46,875 nt of DNA from Ruminococcaceae bacterium UBA3903 (lineage in GTDB: Bacteria > Bacillota > Clostridia > Oscillospirales > Acutalibacteraceae): assembly GCA_002391625.1 (NCBI GenBank), contig DGFJ01000037.1, positions 18,896-65,770 of the forward strand, in the 5' to 3' direction. The notes beneath the pieces were generated by a model. It was not told the DNA's origin. It ran no database searches and was given only the letters and a program-made list of their open reading frames with translations. Below are positions 17,327 through 26,319 of this stretch, piece after piece; the stretch's first letter is position 1, and every line of letters begins with the position of its first letter. A program made the position numbers and the translations under genes.

Positions 17327-17608
17327 GGCTCTTTGTCAATAGCTGGGGTAAACCCAAATAAAACAAAAGTGAAGCAAGCGATGGCGTTCAGCTATCGCTT
17401 GCTTTATGTATAGGTAACTTTTGATGGGCAAACATATGTAGGATACGATTACGAAAACGTTTGAAATCGTGGTAGCCATAGGCATTTCTTTTAAGAACCT
17501 TCATTTTGTTGTACAACATTTAGTAAAATCATTAGAAATATTCATAGGTAAGCGGTTAAGAATACCAGAAAACCAGTTAAACATTGTTTTGGCACAGTCT
17601 GTAAATTA
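17327..17608 (-). pseudogene. Remnant of an ISL3-family transposase and one terminal repeat
   Basis: On the minus strand two short reading frames make up the C-terminal end of an ISL3-type (IS204/IS1001/IS1165 group) transposase. One contains FNWFSGILNRLP; after a single-base frameshift the other contains MKVLKRNAYGYHDFKRFRNR and ends at a stop at 17388-17390. The end GGCTCTTTGTCAAT at 17327-17340 looks like an ISL3 terminal inverted repeat, and a hairpin with arms AAGCAAGCGAT and ATCGCTTGCTT lies between it and the frame. Everything upstream in the transposase is gone; the neighbouring permease gene begins 35 bp away. It is dead and not mobile. Confidence 0.82.
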
Positions 17609-17642
17609 AGGAACATCACAATCAAGTATTGAAAAAATTTAT

Positions 17643-18290
17643 TTATAAATCTAAGGCAACAAATAATTTAATGGATTTTCTATATCCTAAATATGTAGTG
17701 CAAATATATATTATAATCCCAGCTGTCAGAAAAATTAGCTTAGGAAACAAAAACTGTGGGTCCTTAGTATCAATGCAATCCCTCATAAACGGGATAACGT
17801 GTACGCTGGTTTCAGCTAAAATCATATACACTGCAATAATAATACTAGATAATGCAAAGGAAAAACCGACCTTATTTGGGTCTTTATAATATCTTGTGAA
17901 AAAAACCAAGTTGAACAATCCTAACATAATGAGTGACAGCCCGAAGAACGCAATATTCGCTTCTATTCCAACCTCATTATCAGGTATTGTAAATGTTCTT
18001 CTTATTAATGCAAAGGGTATAGCTGCCAACAGCTGAACTAACTCTACCGCTATAACAAATAAAAATCTTCCTTTTACAATGTCCTTCTTTCGTATAGGTA
18101 AAGTCATTGTATAAAATATATCGTGATTTTCACGACCGTTCAGACACATAAAGAATATTCCAAGTGCAGAATAAAAGAAGGTTACATAATATGGGTAGTT
18201 TGGTATTAGCATCATTGCGGATAATGACAGAAAAATTAATGTAGTAGGGTGAGTTACTAGCTTTATTTCTTTATATAACATATTTTTCAT
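17643..18290 (-). CDS. ABC-2 type transporter permease
   Basis: The 215-residue protein has about six hydrophobic segments. It looks like the ABC2_membrane_5 class of short permeases, with the typical cytoplasmic stretch TLPIRKKDIVKGRF after the second helix pair. It follows the ATPase gene by five bases and would form the membrane half of an exporter with it. The substrate is unknown; related pairs handle antimicrobial peptides or stress responses. The decayed ISL3 fragment begins just downstream. The start codon has AAGGAGT upstream on the minus strand. Confidence 0.88.
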   Translation of the reverse strand: MKNMLYKEIKLVTHPTTLIFLSLSAMMLIPNYPYYVTFFYSALGIFFMCLNGRENHDIFYTMTLPIRKKDIVKGRFLFVIAVELVQLLAAIPFALIRRTFTIPDNEVGIEANIAFFGLSLIMLGLFNLVFFTRYYKDPNKVGFSFALSSIIIAVYMILAETSVHVIPFMRDCIDTKDPQFLFPKLIFLTAGIIIYICTTYLGYRKSIKLFVALDL

Positions 18291-18295
18291 ATCTA

Positions 18296-19132
18296 TTACT
18301 CCTTTTCAATGTGAATCATAATTGATTCTAAATCAGCATCACTACACTTGACATTTATTTTTTTACTATCCTCTGTATTTATAATTGCGGTATAACCACT
18401 TTTACTTCTCTTATAACCAATCAGCACGGGCTTGATATGGTCAGTTAACTGTTCCTTTGTTAACTCCACCAGCTTGTACTTGCTGGTAAATGTATTTATA
18501 TCAGTGCTTGCGATTATAGTGCCGTTTTTTATGTAGGTGATTGTGTCGGCACATTTTTCAAGGTCTGAAGTAATGTGTGTGGAAAATAGTATTGTTATTC
18601 CCTTGTCGCACAGGGTTAAGAAAATATCCAATAAATCATCTCGTGATACAGGGTCTAAGCCGCTGGTAGGCTCGTCCAAAATCAAAAGCTCTGCGTTATG
18701 TGACAAAGCCAATGCTAAGGAGTATTTAACCCTCATGCCAGCGGATAATTGGTCAGCATTTTTATTGTCATTTAGTTTAAAAAGCTTTAGATACTCATCA
18801 TAAGCCTTTTCGTCCCAGCTTTTATAAAAACGACGTGTCACATTTGTAATAGTACGTAGCTTTTTTTTAGAATAGTAGTCAATACCCCCAGAAACAAAGC
18901 CTAGTTTTTGCTTAATTTCAAATTCATTTTCAGAAAAGCTTTTCCCAAAAAATAATATTTCTCCGCTGTCTGGATGAACAAAATTAAGTATGGATTTTAA
19001 GGTCGTTGTTTTACCAGCACCATTTCGTCCAATAAACCCCATTATTGTACCTTTTTTTATGTCAAATGAAACATTATTCAGATTAAAGCTTTCATAGCTC
19101 TTACATAAATTTTTGATTGATAGAACATTCAT
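18296..19132 (-). CDS. ABC transporter ATP-binding protein
   Basis: The 278-residue ATPase shows Walker A GRNGAGKTT (about residues 36-44), the Q-loop region KLGFVSGGIDYYSKK, the signature LSAGM (about 131-135), Walker B LLILDEPTSGLDP and the switch histidine in FSTHITSD. A C-terminal extension of about 60 residues follows the nucleotide-binding domain, as in YtrB-like exporters. Its ATG overlaps the stop of the AbrB-like gene by four bases (ATGA), so translation is coupled. It is paired with the downstream permease. Confidence 0.95.
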   Translation of the reverse strand: MNVLSIKNLCKSYESFNLNNVSFDIKKGTIMGFIGRNGAGKTTTLKSILNFVHPDSGEILFFGKSFSENEFEIKQKLGFVSGGIDYYSKKKLRTITNVTRRFYKSWDEKAYDEYLKLFKLNDNKNADQLSAGMRVKYSLALALSHNAELLILDEPTSGLDPVSRDDLLDIFLTLCDKGITILFSTHITSDLEKCADTITYIKNGTIIASTDINTFTSKYKLVELTKEQLTDHIKPVLIGYKRSKSGYTAIINTEDSKKINVKCSDADLESIMIHIEKE

Positions 19133-19365
19133 AGGTTATCCTCCATATCATTGCCTTCGTTCCAGCTTTTCCCAAATATCTTTTGTGACAATTTAGAAAA
19201 CATATTTTGTGGCGGTATAGCTATACCTTTTTTTTCGTCACCTAAGACAATAAGCGTATCACCTGGTTTTATGTTGAAAACATCTCTAGCCTCCTTTGGA
19301 ATAACAAACTGTCCTTTCTCGCCTACCTTTACCGTCCATGCAAATTTGCCCTTTGGAAATGCCAT
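19129..19365 (-). CDS. AbrB/SpoVT-type DNA-binding protein
   Basis: The 78-residue protein holds an N-terminal AbrB-like swapped-hairpin domain: VKVGEKGQFVIPKEARDVFNIKPGDTLIVLGDE. A C-terminal tail, KLSQKIFGKSWNEG, is not part of that fold. As the first gene of the operon with an ABC ATPase and permease, it is probably their transcriptional regulator and may control itself. AAGGGGGA precedes the ATG. In clostridial genomes such AbrB-ABC trios are recurrent; the signal it senses is unknown. Confidence 0.92.
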   Translation of the reverse strand: MAFPKGKFAWTVKVGEKGQFVIPKEARDVFNIKPGDTLIVLGDEKKGIAIPPQNMFSKLSQKIFGKSWNEGNDMEDNL

Positions 19366-19423
19366 AATTAATCCCCCTTATTTTATGCTGAGAAAAGTAT
19401 GAAATGTATAACTTGTATTACTT

Positions 19424-19451
19424 AGTATACTCTATAAAATTTTTTTGTCAA
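19424..19451 (-). promoter_or_regulatory. Promoter and candidate operator of the AbrB-ABC operon
   Basis: On the minus strand TTGACA (19446-19451) and TATACT (19424-19429) are 16 bp apart. Downstream, repeats of the type TATAC or TAATAC continue to about 19400, including an AGTATACT palindrome that overlaps the -10 box. These could bind the AbrB-like product, but that is inference. Confidence 0.6.
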
Positions 19452-19458
19452 CAACAAA

Positions 19459-19498
19459 ATCCAGCATAGCTTAGGTGATTTTCCAAGCTTTACTGGAT
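19459..19498. terminator. Terminator of the trp operon
   Basis: An imperfect hairpin with ATCCAG and CTGGAT outer arms and an AGCTT inner stem lies 40 bp behind trpF. On the minus strand TTTTGTTGTT follows. On the plus strand a T7 run follows, so it may work in both directions. The -35 box of the AbrB operon starts eight bases beyond it. Confidence 0.65.
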
Positions 19499-19538
19499 GT
19501 ATTTTTTTCAAAACTAAAATATAAAATTTTATTGTGTG

Positions 19539-20153
19539 TTATATGTTGTATTCGTCTATCTTGTGTTTAATTTCTAACATCCTTTTATAATCCTTGTGAC
19601 CGTTTGCTTCCAAACTACTGCTGCAATCTAAACAAAAAGCATGGGTTTTCAGTGCCTGTGAAATATTATTGCAGTTTATGCCACCAGCCAGAAAAAAAGG
19701 TATGCTTAGCTTTGGTATTAAGCTCCAGTCAAACTGCTTGCCTATACCTCCGTATTGACCTTTTGAATATGTGTCCAGCAAAATGTAGTCAACAGGCAGG
19801 ACAGAGGCGGTTAAAATATCCGCTGTTGTTTGTACCTGTATAGCCTTAATAATGGGTAGCTTAGTTTTGCTTTTAAGGGATTGTATATATTCTAGGTCTT
19901 CGTTCCCATGAAGCTGTATTAAATCAATTGTATTACTGTCTGCTATTGTTGTAATTTTATTAATATCAGCATTAACAAAAACGCCAACAGCTTGTATGCT
20001 GGGTGACAGCCTTTTACGTAATGTTATGGCATCCTGTGGTGTTACATTACGTTTGCTTTTGGCAAAAACAAAGCCTATATAATCGGGCAGACATTTGTTA
20101 GCATATTCAATATCCTGTACTTGGCTTAATCCGCAAAATTTTATTTTTGCCAT
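19539..20153 (-). CDS. trpF: Phosphoribosylanthranilate isomerase
   Basis: TrpF carries out the Amadori rearrangement of N-(5'-phosphoribosyl)anthranilate in tryptophan synthesis. The 204-residue TIM barrel has the catalytic Cys in KFCGLS (residue 7) and the catalytic Asp in ILLDTYSKG. The phosphate-binding loops are at GGIGKQFDW and LAGGIN. It is the last gene of the trp operon; its ATG shares one base with the trpC stop (TAATG), so translation is coupled. Confidence 0.97.
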   Translation of the reverse strand: MAKIKFCGLSQVQDIEYANKCLPDYIGFVFAKSKRNVTPQDAITLRKRLSPSIQAVGVFVNADINKITTIADSNTIDLIQLHGNEDLEYIQSLKSKTKLPIIKAIQVQTTADILTASVLPVDYILLDTYSKGQYGGIGKQFDWSLIPKLSIPFFLAGGINCNNISQALKTHAFCLDCSSSLEANGHKDYKRMLEIKHKIDEYNI

Positions 20154-20944
20154 TATATAATATCCTTTCGCAAATAATTAAGTTGTGCTTTTTTATCCTT
20201 AGCCCGCATCAAATTTTCTCCGATTAATACAGCATTTACGTTTGCATCGTATAAATTTTTTACATCTGTACTGTTGCTTATACCGCTTTCAGCTACAAAA
20301 ATTATATGCTCTGGGACAATTTTTCTTAGATTAATTGCATTTGATATGTCCACATTAAATGTCTTTAAATCTCTGTTATTCACGCCAATTATTCTAGCAC
20401 CAGCAGATATAGCTGAATGTACCTCCTGACTGTTATGAGCCTCCACCAATGCACTTAGACCTAAGCTGTGGCATAGCTGTATGTATTTGTTGATTGTTTC
20501 TGTATTCAATAGTGAACAAATAAGTAATACAGCGTCAGCACCAATAACCTTTGCCTCGTAGATTTGATATTCATCTACGATAAAGTCCTTCCGTAGCAGT
20601 GGTGTGTTAACAGTATTATGTATATCACTTAAATATTTGTTGTCACCACAAAAAAATTCTGGCTCTGTTAAAACAGATATAGCCGCAGCACCTGCCGATT
20701 CGTATTCCTTAGCTATTTGTAAATATGGAAAATCCTCTGCTATTATGCCTTTGGAGGGGGAGGCTTTTTTTACTTCACAAATAAATGATATTTTATCCTG
20801 TTTTAAAGCCTTTTCAAATGGAAAGTTAAGGGTGTCTTCTCTGCACATTTGTTCTGCTGTTTTTATCATTTGATTTTTAGGACATAGCAGCTTTTGCCTT
20901 TTTACTCTTGTTTTCGTAGATGCTGCCAAAGTGTTTAATATCAT
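20153..20944 (-). CDS. trpC: Indole-3-glycerol phosphate synthase
   Basis: TrpC closes the indole ring by converting CdRP to indole-3-glycerol phosphate. The 263 residues include the catalytic lysine motif EVKKASPSKG near residue 58, LRKDFI, the second catalytic region GADAVLLI, and AGARIIGVNNRDLKTF, then VAESGI and the phosphate loop AVLIGENLM. It starts two bases after trpD and overlaps trpF. Its size and order are typical apart from the operon's rotated layout. Confidence 0.97.
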   Translation of the reverse strand: MILNTLAASTKTRVKRQKLLCPKNQMIKTAEQMCREDTLNFPFEKALKQDKISFICEVKKASPSKGIIAEDFPYLQIAKEYESAGAAAISVLTEPEFFCGDNKYLSDIHNTVNTPLLRKDFIVDEYQIYEAKVIGADAVLLICSLLNTETINKYIQLCHSLGLSALVEAHNSQEVHSAISAGARIIGVNNRDLKTFNVDISNAINLRKIVPEHIIFVAESGISNSTDVKNLYDANVNAVLIGENLMRAKDKKAQLNYLRKDII

Positions 20945-20946
20945 AT

Positions 20947-21960
20947 TTATACCTCCTGAGTAGCCCTTACAAAGGTTTCAAGCGTGGTTTGTGCTTTACC
21001 GCTGTTTATAAGGGTTGTTGCTGTCTGTACACAATCCTTTATTGTACAGCTGTCTGTTCCTAAATACAGACTAAGGGCAGCGTTAAGAATAACTATTTCA
21101 CGTTTAGCACCTGTTTCCTTACAGGATAAAATATCCTTTGTAATCTGTGCATTCTCCCTTGGAGTACCACCGATTAATTGGGATAAGGGATAACGCTGTA
21201 ATCCAAATTCTTCGGGGGTAATGTCGTACATTGTTAGAGTACCATTTCTTATTTCGCAAACGTGAGTAACGCCTGTAACTGTGGCTTCGTCCAAGCCGTC
21301 GCTGCCACATACAACCATCCCACGCTTAACACCTAGATTGCTAAGCACCTGTGCCAAAGGCTCTACAAGCTTTTTATCATATACCCCCAACAACTGCATT
21401 GTAGCACCAGCAGGGTTTGCCAAAGGACCTAAAATGTTAAATATAGTACGAATACCAAGTTCCTTTCTTACGGGGGCGGCATATTTCATAGAGGAATGAT
21501 ATGATTGTGCAAACAAAAAACACATTTTTGTTTTTTCTAAAATGTCTTGTGACTGCTGTGCAGTTAAATTTAAATTTACACCTAGATTTTCCAGCACATC
21601 GGCAGCTCCGCTTTTGCTGGAAACACTGCGATTACCGTGCTTGGCTACCGGCACACCACCAGCCGCCACTACAAAGGCACTGGTAGTAGAAATATTAAAT
21701 GTTCCCAGCTCATCACCGCCAGTACCAACTATATCTATAACGCTGAAATTTGGGTTTAATTTAACAGCTTTTTCCCTCATAACAGTGGCACAAGCGGTTA
21801 TTTCATCTATTGTTTCACCCTTCATTCGTAATCCCATTAAGAATGAAGCTATTTGTGTAGGTGTGGTTTTACCGCTCATTATCTCATCCATTACCTCCTT
21901 TGCTTCCGTAAAGCTTAAATCCTTATTTTCTGACACATCATGTATAGCCTGTTTTATCAT
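20947..21960 (-). CDS. trpD: Anthranilate phosphoribosyltransferase
   Basis: TrpD transfers phosphoribose from PRPP to anthranilate. The 337-residue sequence shows the PRPP-binding loop DIVGTGGDELGTFNIST, followed by AKHGNRSVSSKSGAADVLE, and RTIFNILGPLANPA, all diagnostic. It is not fused to trpG, unlike the enterobacterial version. An AGGAGG-type site (ACGGAGG) precedes the start. It is the fifth gene of the operon. Confidence 0.98.
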   Translation of the reverse strand: MIKQAIHDVSENKDLSFTEAKEVMDEIMSGKTTPTQIASFLMGLRMKGETIDEITACATVMREKAVKLNPNFSVIDIVGTGGDELGTFNISTTSAFVVAAGGVPVAKHGNRSVSSKSGAADVLENLGVNLNLTAQQSQDILEKTKMCFLFAQSYHSSMKYAAPVRKELGIRTIFNILGPLANPAGATMQLLGVYDKKLVEPLAQVLSNLGVKRGMVVCGSDGLDEATVTGVTHVCEIRNGTLTMYDITPEEFGLQRYPLSQLIGGTPRENAQITKDILSCKETGAKREIVILNAALSLYLGTDSCTIKDCVQTATTLINSGKAQTTLETFVRATQEV

Positions 21961-21981
21961 AATAAAACCTCCGTAATAAGA

Positions 21982-22551
21982 TTATATATCCAAAAAATTC
22001 TCTAGTATTGTGTTACCCTGTGGTGTCATTATTGATTCAGGATGGAACTGTAAACCATATACAGGATATTTCTTATGCTTTACAGCCATAACCTCACCTT
22101 CCAATGACTGTGAAATAACTTCCAGCTCATGTGGGATAGTGCTTTTTCTTGCAACTAATGAATGGTATCTGGCAACCTTAATTTCTTTGGATAGATTTTT
22201 AAAAATTTTGTCACTATTGTTAATTGTTACAATACTCTGCTTGCCATGCATTAATTTTTCAGCATGACATATCGTTGCACCAAGAGCTTCACAAATTGCC
22301 TGATGACCAAGGCATACTCCTAGTATTGGCACAGAATATTTGAACGCAGTTATAACATCCTCGCATACCCCTGCATCCTTTGGATATCCAGGACCTGGTG
22401 ACAAAATTATATGGCTGGGCTTTAGCTCTTTTATTTCATCTATGGTCATAGCATCATTTCGTATAACCTTAATATCAGGCTGTAATGTACCCAGCATTTG
22501 AACTAAATTATAGGAAAAGCTGTCATAATTATCTATTAATAGAATCATCAA
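21982..22551 (-). CDS. trpG: Anthranilate synthase, glutamine amidotransferase subunit
   Basis: TrpG releases ammonia from glutamine for TrpE. The 189-residue class I amidotransferase has LSPGPGYP, the nucleophilic Cys in GVCLGHQAI and the catalytic His/Glu in FHPES. It may also serve para-aminobenzoate synthesis, because no pabA-specific feature separates the two in such genomes. Its start overlaps the trpE stop by four bases (ATGA), which supports coupled synthesis of the TrpE-TrpG complex. Confidence 0.97.
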   Translation of the reverse strand: MMILLIDNYDSFSYNLVQMLGTLQPDIKVIRNDAMTIDEIKELKPSHIILSPGPGYPKDAGVCEDVITAFKYSVPILGVCLGHQAICEALGATICHAEKLMHGKQSIVTINNSDKIFKNLSKEIKVARYHSLVARKSTIPHELEVISQSLEGEVMAVKHKKYPVYGLQFHPESIMTPQGNTILENFLDI

Positions 22552-24008
22552 TCATTCACCTCGCTGGCTGATAATAAGGCTTCTATTACGGCACGAGCCT
22601 TGTTCCCTGATTCCTCGTATTCCAGCTGCGGTATGCTGTCTGCTACAATGCCTCCGCCAGCCTGCACATAAACCTTATTGTCTTTTTTTACCGCCATTCT
22701 AATAGCTATACAGGTGTCCATGTTACCTGCAAAATCTAAATATCCTAAGGCTCCGCCGTAAATGCCCCTAGGTACTTTTTCATATTTTTCTATAAGCTGG
22801 CACGCTTTAATTTTCGGAGCTCCCGATAATGTACCAGCAGGTAATACTGACTCTATGGCAGATATGCTGTCACAGTTGCTTGCTATGTTTCCCTCTACCT
22901 GTGAACAAAGATGAATAATTTTAGAGTATTTATGTACCATTTTGTATTTGGTAACCTCTACTGAGCCAAAGGCGCATATTCGGCCCAAGTCATTTCTGCC
23001 TAAATCCACCAGCATATTGTGTTCTGCTAGTTCCTTTTCATCATTTAACAGGTCATTCTCCATTTGTATGTCCTCTAATTCTGTTTTGCCGCGAGGCCGT
23101 GAACCAGCTACAGGAAATGTAGTAACCCTGCCGTTTTGCAGCCTTACCAGAGTTTCTGGGGAGGTGCTTATAATTTCCTCGTCACCCATATGCAGGTATA
23201 CCATGTATGGGGATGGATTTGTTGTTCTAAGCACCCTGTAAGCATCCATCAAGCTATCTGTATAGTCGCTGACAAATTGTCTGGAAATGACAGCTTGAAA
23301 AATATCACCGTCAACTATATGCTCCTTAACCTTGGTTACTATATTACAGTATTCGTCCTTTGATACATTACAGGTGAAATGTGGCTTACAGCTACCTTTA
23401 TTTACTATGGTTTGAGGTGCAGAGGATATTAAGGCTGTAATATTTGCAAGCTCACCGCAGGCTTTTCCATATTGCTCCATAATGTTATTTGTACCTATGT
23501 TAACCATTATCACAATTTTTTGTCTTAAATGGTCATATGCTATTACTTTATCAAAAAGCATAACATCAAAATCGTTAAACTTACTCTCTTTAATTTTTAG
23601 TGTTGGCTCTGTATAGCCTATCATAGAGTATGCAAAGTATCCTACAAAACCACCTGTAAATGGTGGTAAGCCGTTAATACTTGGGGCTTTGTAGCTTCTT
23701 AAAATTTTTCTAAGCTCATCCATTGGCTTGTGGGTTTTAATCTCTGATTTTTCTTTGTCAATTATGGTTACAATATTTTTTTTGCAGGTTACCCTCATAA
23801 CAGGATTATAGCCGATAAAGGAGTAACGACCCCATTTTTCACCGCCCTCTACACTTTCTAATAAGTAGTAGTCTTTGCCTGTTTGTGCTATTTTTTGCAG
23901 AATATTTATTGGGGTCACTAGGTCAGCGTAAATCTCGCAGCAAACAGGGATAGTGTTATAGGCTTTTGCGTATTGCATAATGTCACCACAGGTTGGAAAA
24001 ATTTTCAT
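22548..24008 (-). CDS. trpE: Anthranilate synthase component I
   Basis: TrpE converts chorismate to anthranilate with ammonia from TrpG. The 486 residues include the N-terminal feedback region with LLES near residue 48, the motif beginning DGDIFQAVISRQF, PSPYMVYL, the chorismate site SPETLVR, FPVAGSRPRG, LVDLGRNDLGR, LPAGTLSGAPK and QAGGGIVADS. The LLES element belongs to the tryptophan-binding site, so feedback inhibition by tryptophan is likely. An AAAGGAGT site precedes the ATG. Confidence 0.98.
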   Translation of the reverse strand: MKIFPTCGDIMQYAKAYNTIPVCCEIYADLVTPINILQKIAQTGKDYYLLESVEGGEKWGRYSFIGYNPVMRVTCKKNIVTIIDKEKSEIKTHKPMDELRKILRSYKAPSINGLPPFTGGFVGYFAYSMIGYTEPTLKIKESKFNDFDVMLFDKVIAYDHLRQKIVIMVNIGTNNIMEQYGKACGELANITALISSAPQTIVNKGSCKPHFTCNVSKDEYCNIVTKVKEHIVDGDIFQAVISRQFVSDYTDSLMDAYRVLRTTNPSPYMVYLHMGDEEIISTSPETLVRLQNGRVTTFPVAGSRPRGKTELEDIQMENDLLNDEKELAEHNMLVDLGRNDLGRICAFGSVEVTKYKMVHKYSKIIHLCSQVEGNIASNCDSISAIESVLPAGTLSGAPKIKACQLIEKYEKVPRGIYGGALGYLDFAGNMDTCIAIRMAVKKDNKVYVQAGGGIVADSIPQLEYEESGNKARAVIEALLSASEVND

Positions 24009-24032
24009 TAATCTTACTCCTTTCAGCTTGAT

Positions 24033-24809
24033 TTATTTATCTGTTATAGCAGCTTTTATAGTTTTTGTATATTCACTAACATATCTTGGGCTGTCCTCGC
24101 CATAACGTGCAACTAGCTTTACTATGGCACTACCCACTATAATGCCGTCAGCATACTGTACTATATGCTGTGCCTGTTCTGGTGTGGCTATGCCAAAGCC
24201 CACTGCACACGGGGTAGAGGTAGCGCTTTTTGCTACATCTATAACGGCCTTAATATCGTCTGATAACGTTGAACGTGTTCCAGTAACTCCAAGGGAAGAT
24301 ACACAGTATAAAAATCCAGTAGAGCCTTTAGCAATAGCTGCAGTACGTTCTATGGAGGTTGGGGCTACTAGGTCTATTAAATCTACATGATGAGCATAGC
24401 ATATGGTACTGAACTCTGACCTTTCTTCATATGGTGTGTCAGGAATTATTAAGCCATCTACGCCACATTGGTTACAGCGTTTTAAAAATCTCTCTTTACC
24501 ATATGCAAAAACTGGGTTAGCGTATGTCATAAATATGATAGGAATGTCAATATCCCTTCGTACCTCACAAACCATATCAAACAGCTTATCTGTTGTACAG
24601 CCGTTGTCCAGTGCACGTTTGCTGGCAGCCTGTATAACAGGTCCCTCAGCAATAGGGTCAGAAAAGGGAATGCCTATCTCTATAACATCTACACCTGAGG
24701 CAGCCATACAGCGTATAAGCTTAGCCGTGGTTTTTATATTGGGGTCACCCCCTGTAATGTATCCTATAAATGCTTTATCGTTTTTAAAAGCTTGTGATAT
24801 TTTAGTCAT
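24033..24809 (-). CDS. trpA: Tryptophan synthase alpha chain
   Basis: TrpA cleaves indole-3-glycerol phosphate to indole, which is channelled to TrpB. The 258-residue barrel has the catalytic Glu in VIEIGIPFSDP and the catalytic Asp in SDPIAEGPVIQ. GLIIPD, GVTGTR and GFGIATPEQ (phosphate binding) follow. It overlaps the 3' end of trpB by eight bases, so its ribosome binding site lies within trpB and translation should be coupled. Confidence 0.98.
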   Translation of the reverse strand: MTKISQAFKNDKAFIGYITGGDPNIKTTAKLIRCMAASGVDVIEIGIPFSDPIAEGPVIQAASKRALDNGCTTDKLFDMVCEVRRDIDIPIIFMTYANPVFAYGKERFLKRCNQCGVDGLIIPDTPYEERSEFSTICYAHHVDLIDLVAPTSIERTAAIAKGSTGFLYCVSSLGVTGTRSTLSDDIKAVIDVAKSATSTPCAVGFGIATPEQAQHIVQYADGIIVGSAIVKLVARYGEDSPRYVSEYTKTIKAAITDK

Positions 24810-25986
24810 AAATTTTCTCTCCCTTGTAACGTGCTATGGCGGCTACGTCCTTGTCACCACGACCTGATATGTTAACAACCATGATTTGGTCACTTCTCAT
24901 TTGCTTTGCAAGCTTCATTGCGTATGCTACAGCATGGGAGCTTTCAATAGCTGGTATAATACCCTCAGTTTTTGACAAATATTCAAAGGCATCTACCGCT
25001 TCATCATCTGTTATTGGTACATACTCTCCACGACCGTTTTGAAACAGCATTGCGTGCTCTGGTCCTATGCCTGGGTAATCCAGACCAGCAGAAATAGAAT
25101 AAACAGGTGCTATCTGTCCGTAATCGTCCTGACAAAATATAGATTTCATACCGTGAAAAATACCTTGCCTGCCTGTAGAAATAGTGGCGGCGGTTTCACA
25201 GGTATTTACACCTCTGCCAGCTGCCTCACACCCGATTAATCTAACTTCATCGTCATCTATGAAATCATAAAATGCACCAATAGCGTTACTGCCGCCGCCT
25301 ACACAGGCTAACACGGCATCTGGCAGCTTACCTTCTTTTTCCATTAACTGCCTTTTTATTTCCTCACTAATAATTTTTTGGAAGTCCCTTACCATGGTAG
25401 GAAAGGGGTGAGGTCCCATAACTGAACCTAAAACATAATGGGTATCGCTAATACGTGTTACCCACTCTCGCATTGTTTCGTTTACTGCGTCCTTTAGGGT
25501 TTGTGTGCCACTGGTTACTGGGTGTACCTTTGCACCTAAAAGCTTCATCCTGTATACGTTTAACGCCTGACGCTCTGTATCTGTTTTACCCATAAAGATT
25601 TCGCATTCCATATCCATTAATGCTGCAACGGTGGCGGTTGCTACACCGTGCTGACCTGCACCTGTTTCAGCAATAACTCTGGTTTTGCCCATTTTTTTGG
25701 CTAGTAAAATCTGACCTAATACGTTATTTATTTTATGTGAACCCGTGTGGTTTAGGTCTTCACGTTTTAGATAAATTTTTGCACCGCCTAAATCCTTGGT
25801 CATTTTGTCGGCGTAATACAGCAGGGATGGTCTGCCAGCGTAATTTATTAATAAATCCGTTAGCTCCGCTTTAAACTGTGGGTCATTTTTGTAATGATTA
25901 TACGCAGCATCCAGCTCCTCTAATACACTCATCATCGTTTCTGGTACATATTGTCCGCCAAATATAGAAAATCTACCTTTACTCAT
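24802..25986 (-). CDS. trpB: Tryptophan synthase beta chain
   Basis: TrpB joins indole and serine using pyridoxal phosphate. The 394-residue sequence has YVPETMM at the N-terminus, LKREDLNHTGSHKINN with the PLP lysine, ETGAGQHGVATA, the phosphate loop CVGGGSNAIG and SGRGDKD. It is the TrpB1 type that pairs with TrpA. It is the first structural gene after the Trp T-box, with TAGGAGG upstream of its ATG. Having trpB-trpA ahead of trpE departs from the usual E-G-D-C-F-B-A order. Confidence 0.98.
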   Translation of the reverse strand: MSKGRFSIFGGQYVPETMMSVLEELDAAYNHYKNDPQFKAELTDLLINYAGRPSLLYYADKMTKDLGGAKIYLKREDLNHTGSHKINNVLGQILLAKKMGKTRVIAETGAGQHGVATATVAALMDMECEIFMGKTDTERQALNVYRMKLLGAKVHPVTSGTQTLKDAVNETMREWVTRISDTHYVLGSVMGPHPFPTMVRDFQKIISEEIKRQLMEKEGKLPDAVLACVGGGSNAIGAFYDFIDDDEVRLIGCEAAGRGVNTCETAATISTGRQGIFHGMKSIFCQDDYGQIAPVYSISAGLDYPGIGPEHAMLFQNGRGEYVPITDDEAVDAFEYLSKTEGIIPAIESSHAVAYAMKLAKQMRSDQIMVVNISGRGDKDVAAIARYKGEKIYD

Positions 25987-26029
25987 TTGTTTTCCTCCTA
26001 ATTATATGTATTAATAAAAAATAGCAATA

Positions 26030-26312
26030 AAAAAAGCTTTTGTCCTAATAAAAGGACAAAAGCTATAAACTTCTGCGGTACCACCTAAATTGATGCAGCA
26101 ATGCACCCACCTCTAACGTACTATCATACGCTTTCCTATGGTAACGGACGGAACCCCCGTTGAACATTACTAGGTAATACAATTACCGTTCTTTTCACCC
26201 TTATGAATCCATTCCACATTGTGATTACTGCTATGCTTACACTGCCCATAGCTCGCTTTGAGTATCTAAACCAAGGTGTACTACTTTCAATCATCGGTTT
26301 GCTTTATTAAAT
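26030..26312 (-). promoter_or_regulatory. T-box leader, Trp-specific, upstream of trpB-A-E-G-D-C-F
   Basis: On the minus strand the T-box core TTTAGGTGGTACCGC is at about 26075-26089. The terminator follows: AGCTTTTGTCC and GGACAAAAGCT are perfect arms (26035-26064), with a U-rich run after them. In Stem I a TGG codon at 26214-26216 (minus strand; another at 26209-26211) lies where the specifier loop is expected, next to an AGCGAGC-type motif. Uncharged tRNA-Trp should therefore allow read-through into the trp operon. The choice of which TGG is used is uncertain. Confidence 0.93.
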
Positions 26313-26319
26313 TTTCTCA

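Noticed and set aside
21542..21976. A 144-codon plus-strand frame opposite trpD
   Set aside because: It is antisense to a complete, conserved trpD and lacks a ribosome binding site and any domain.
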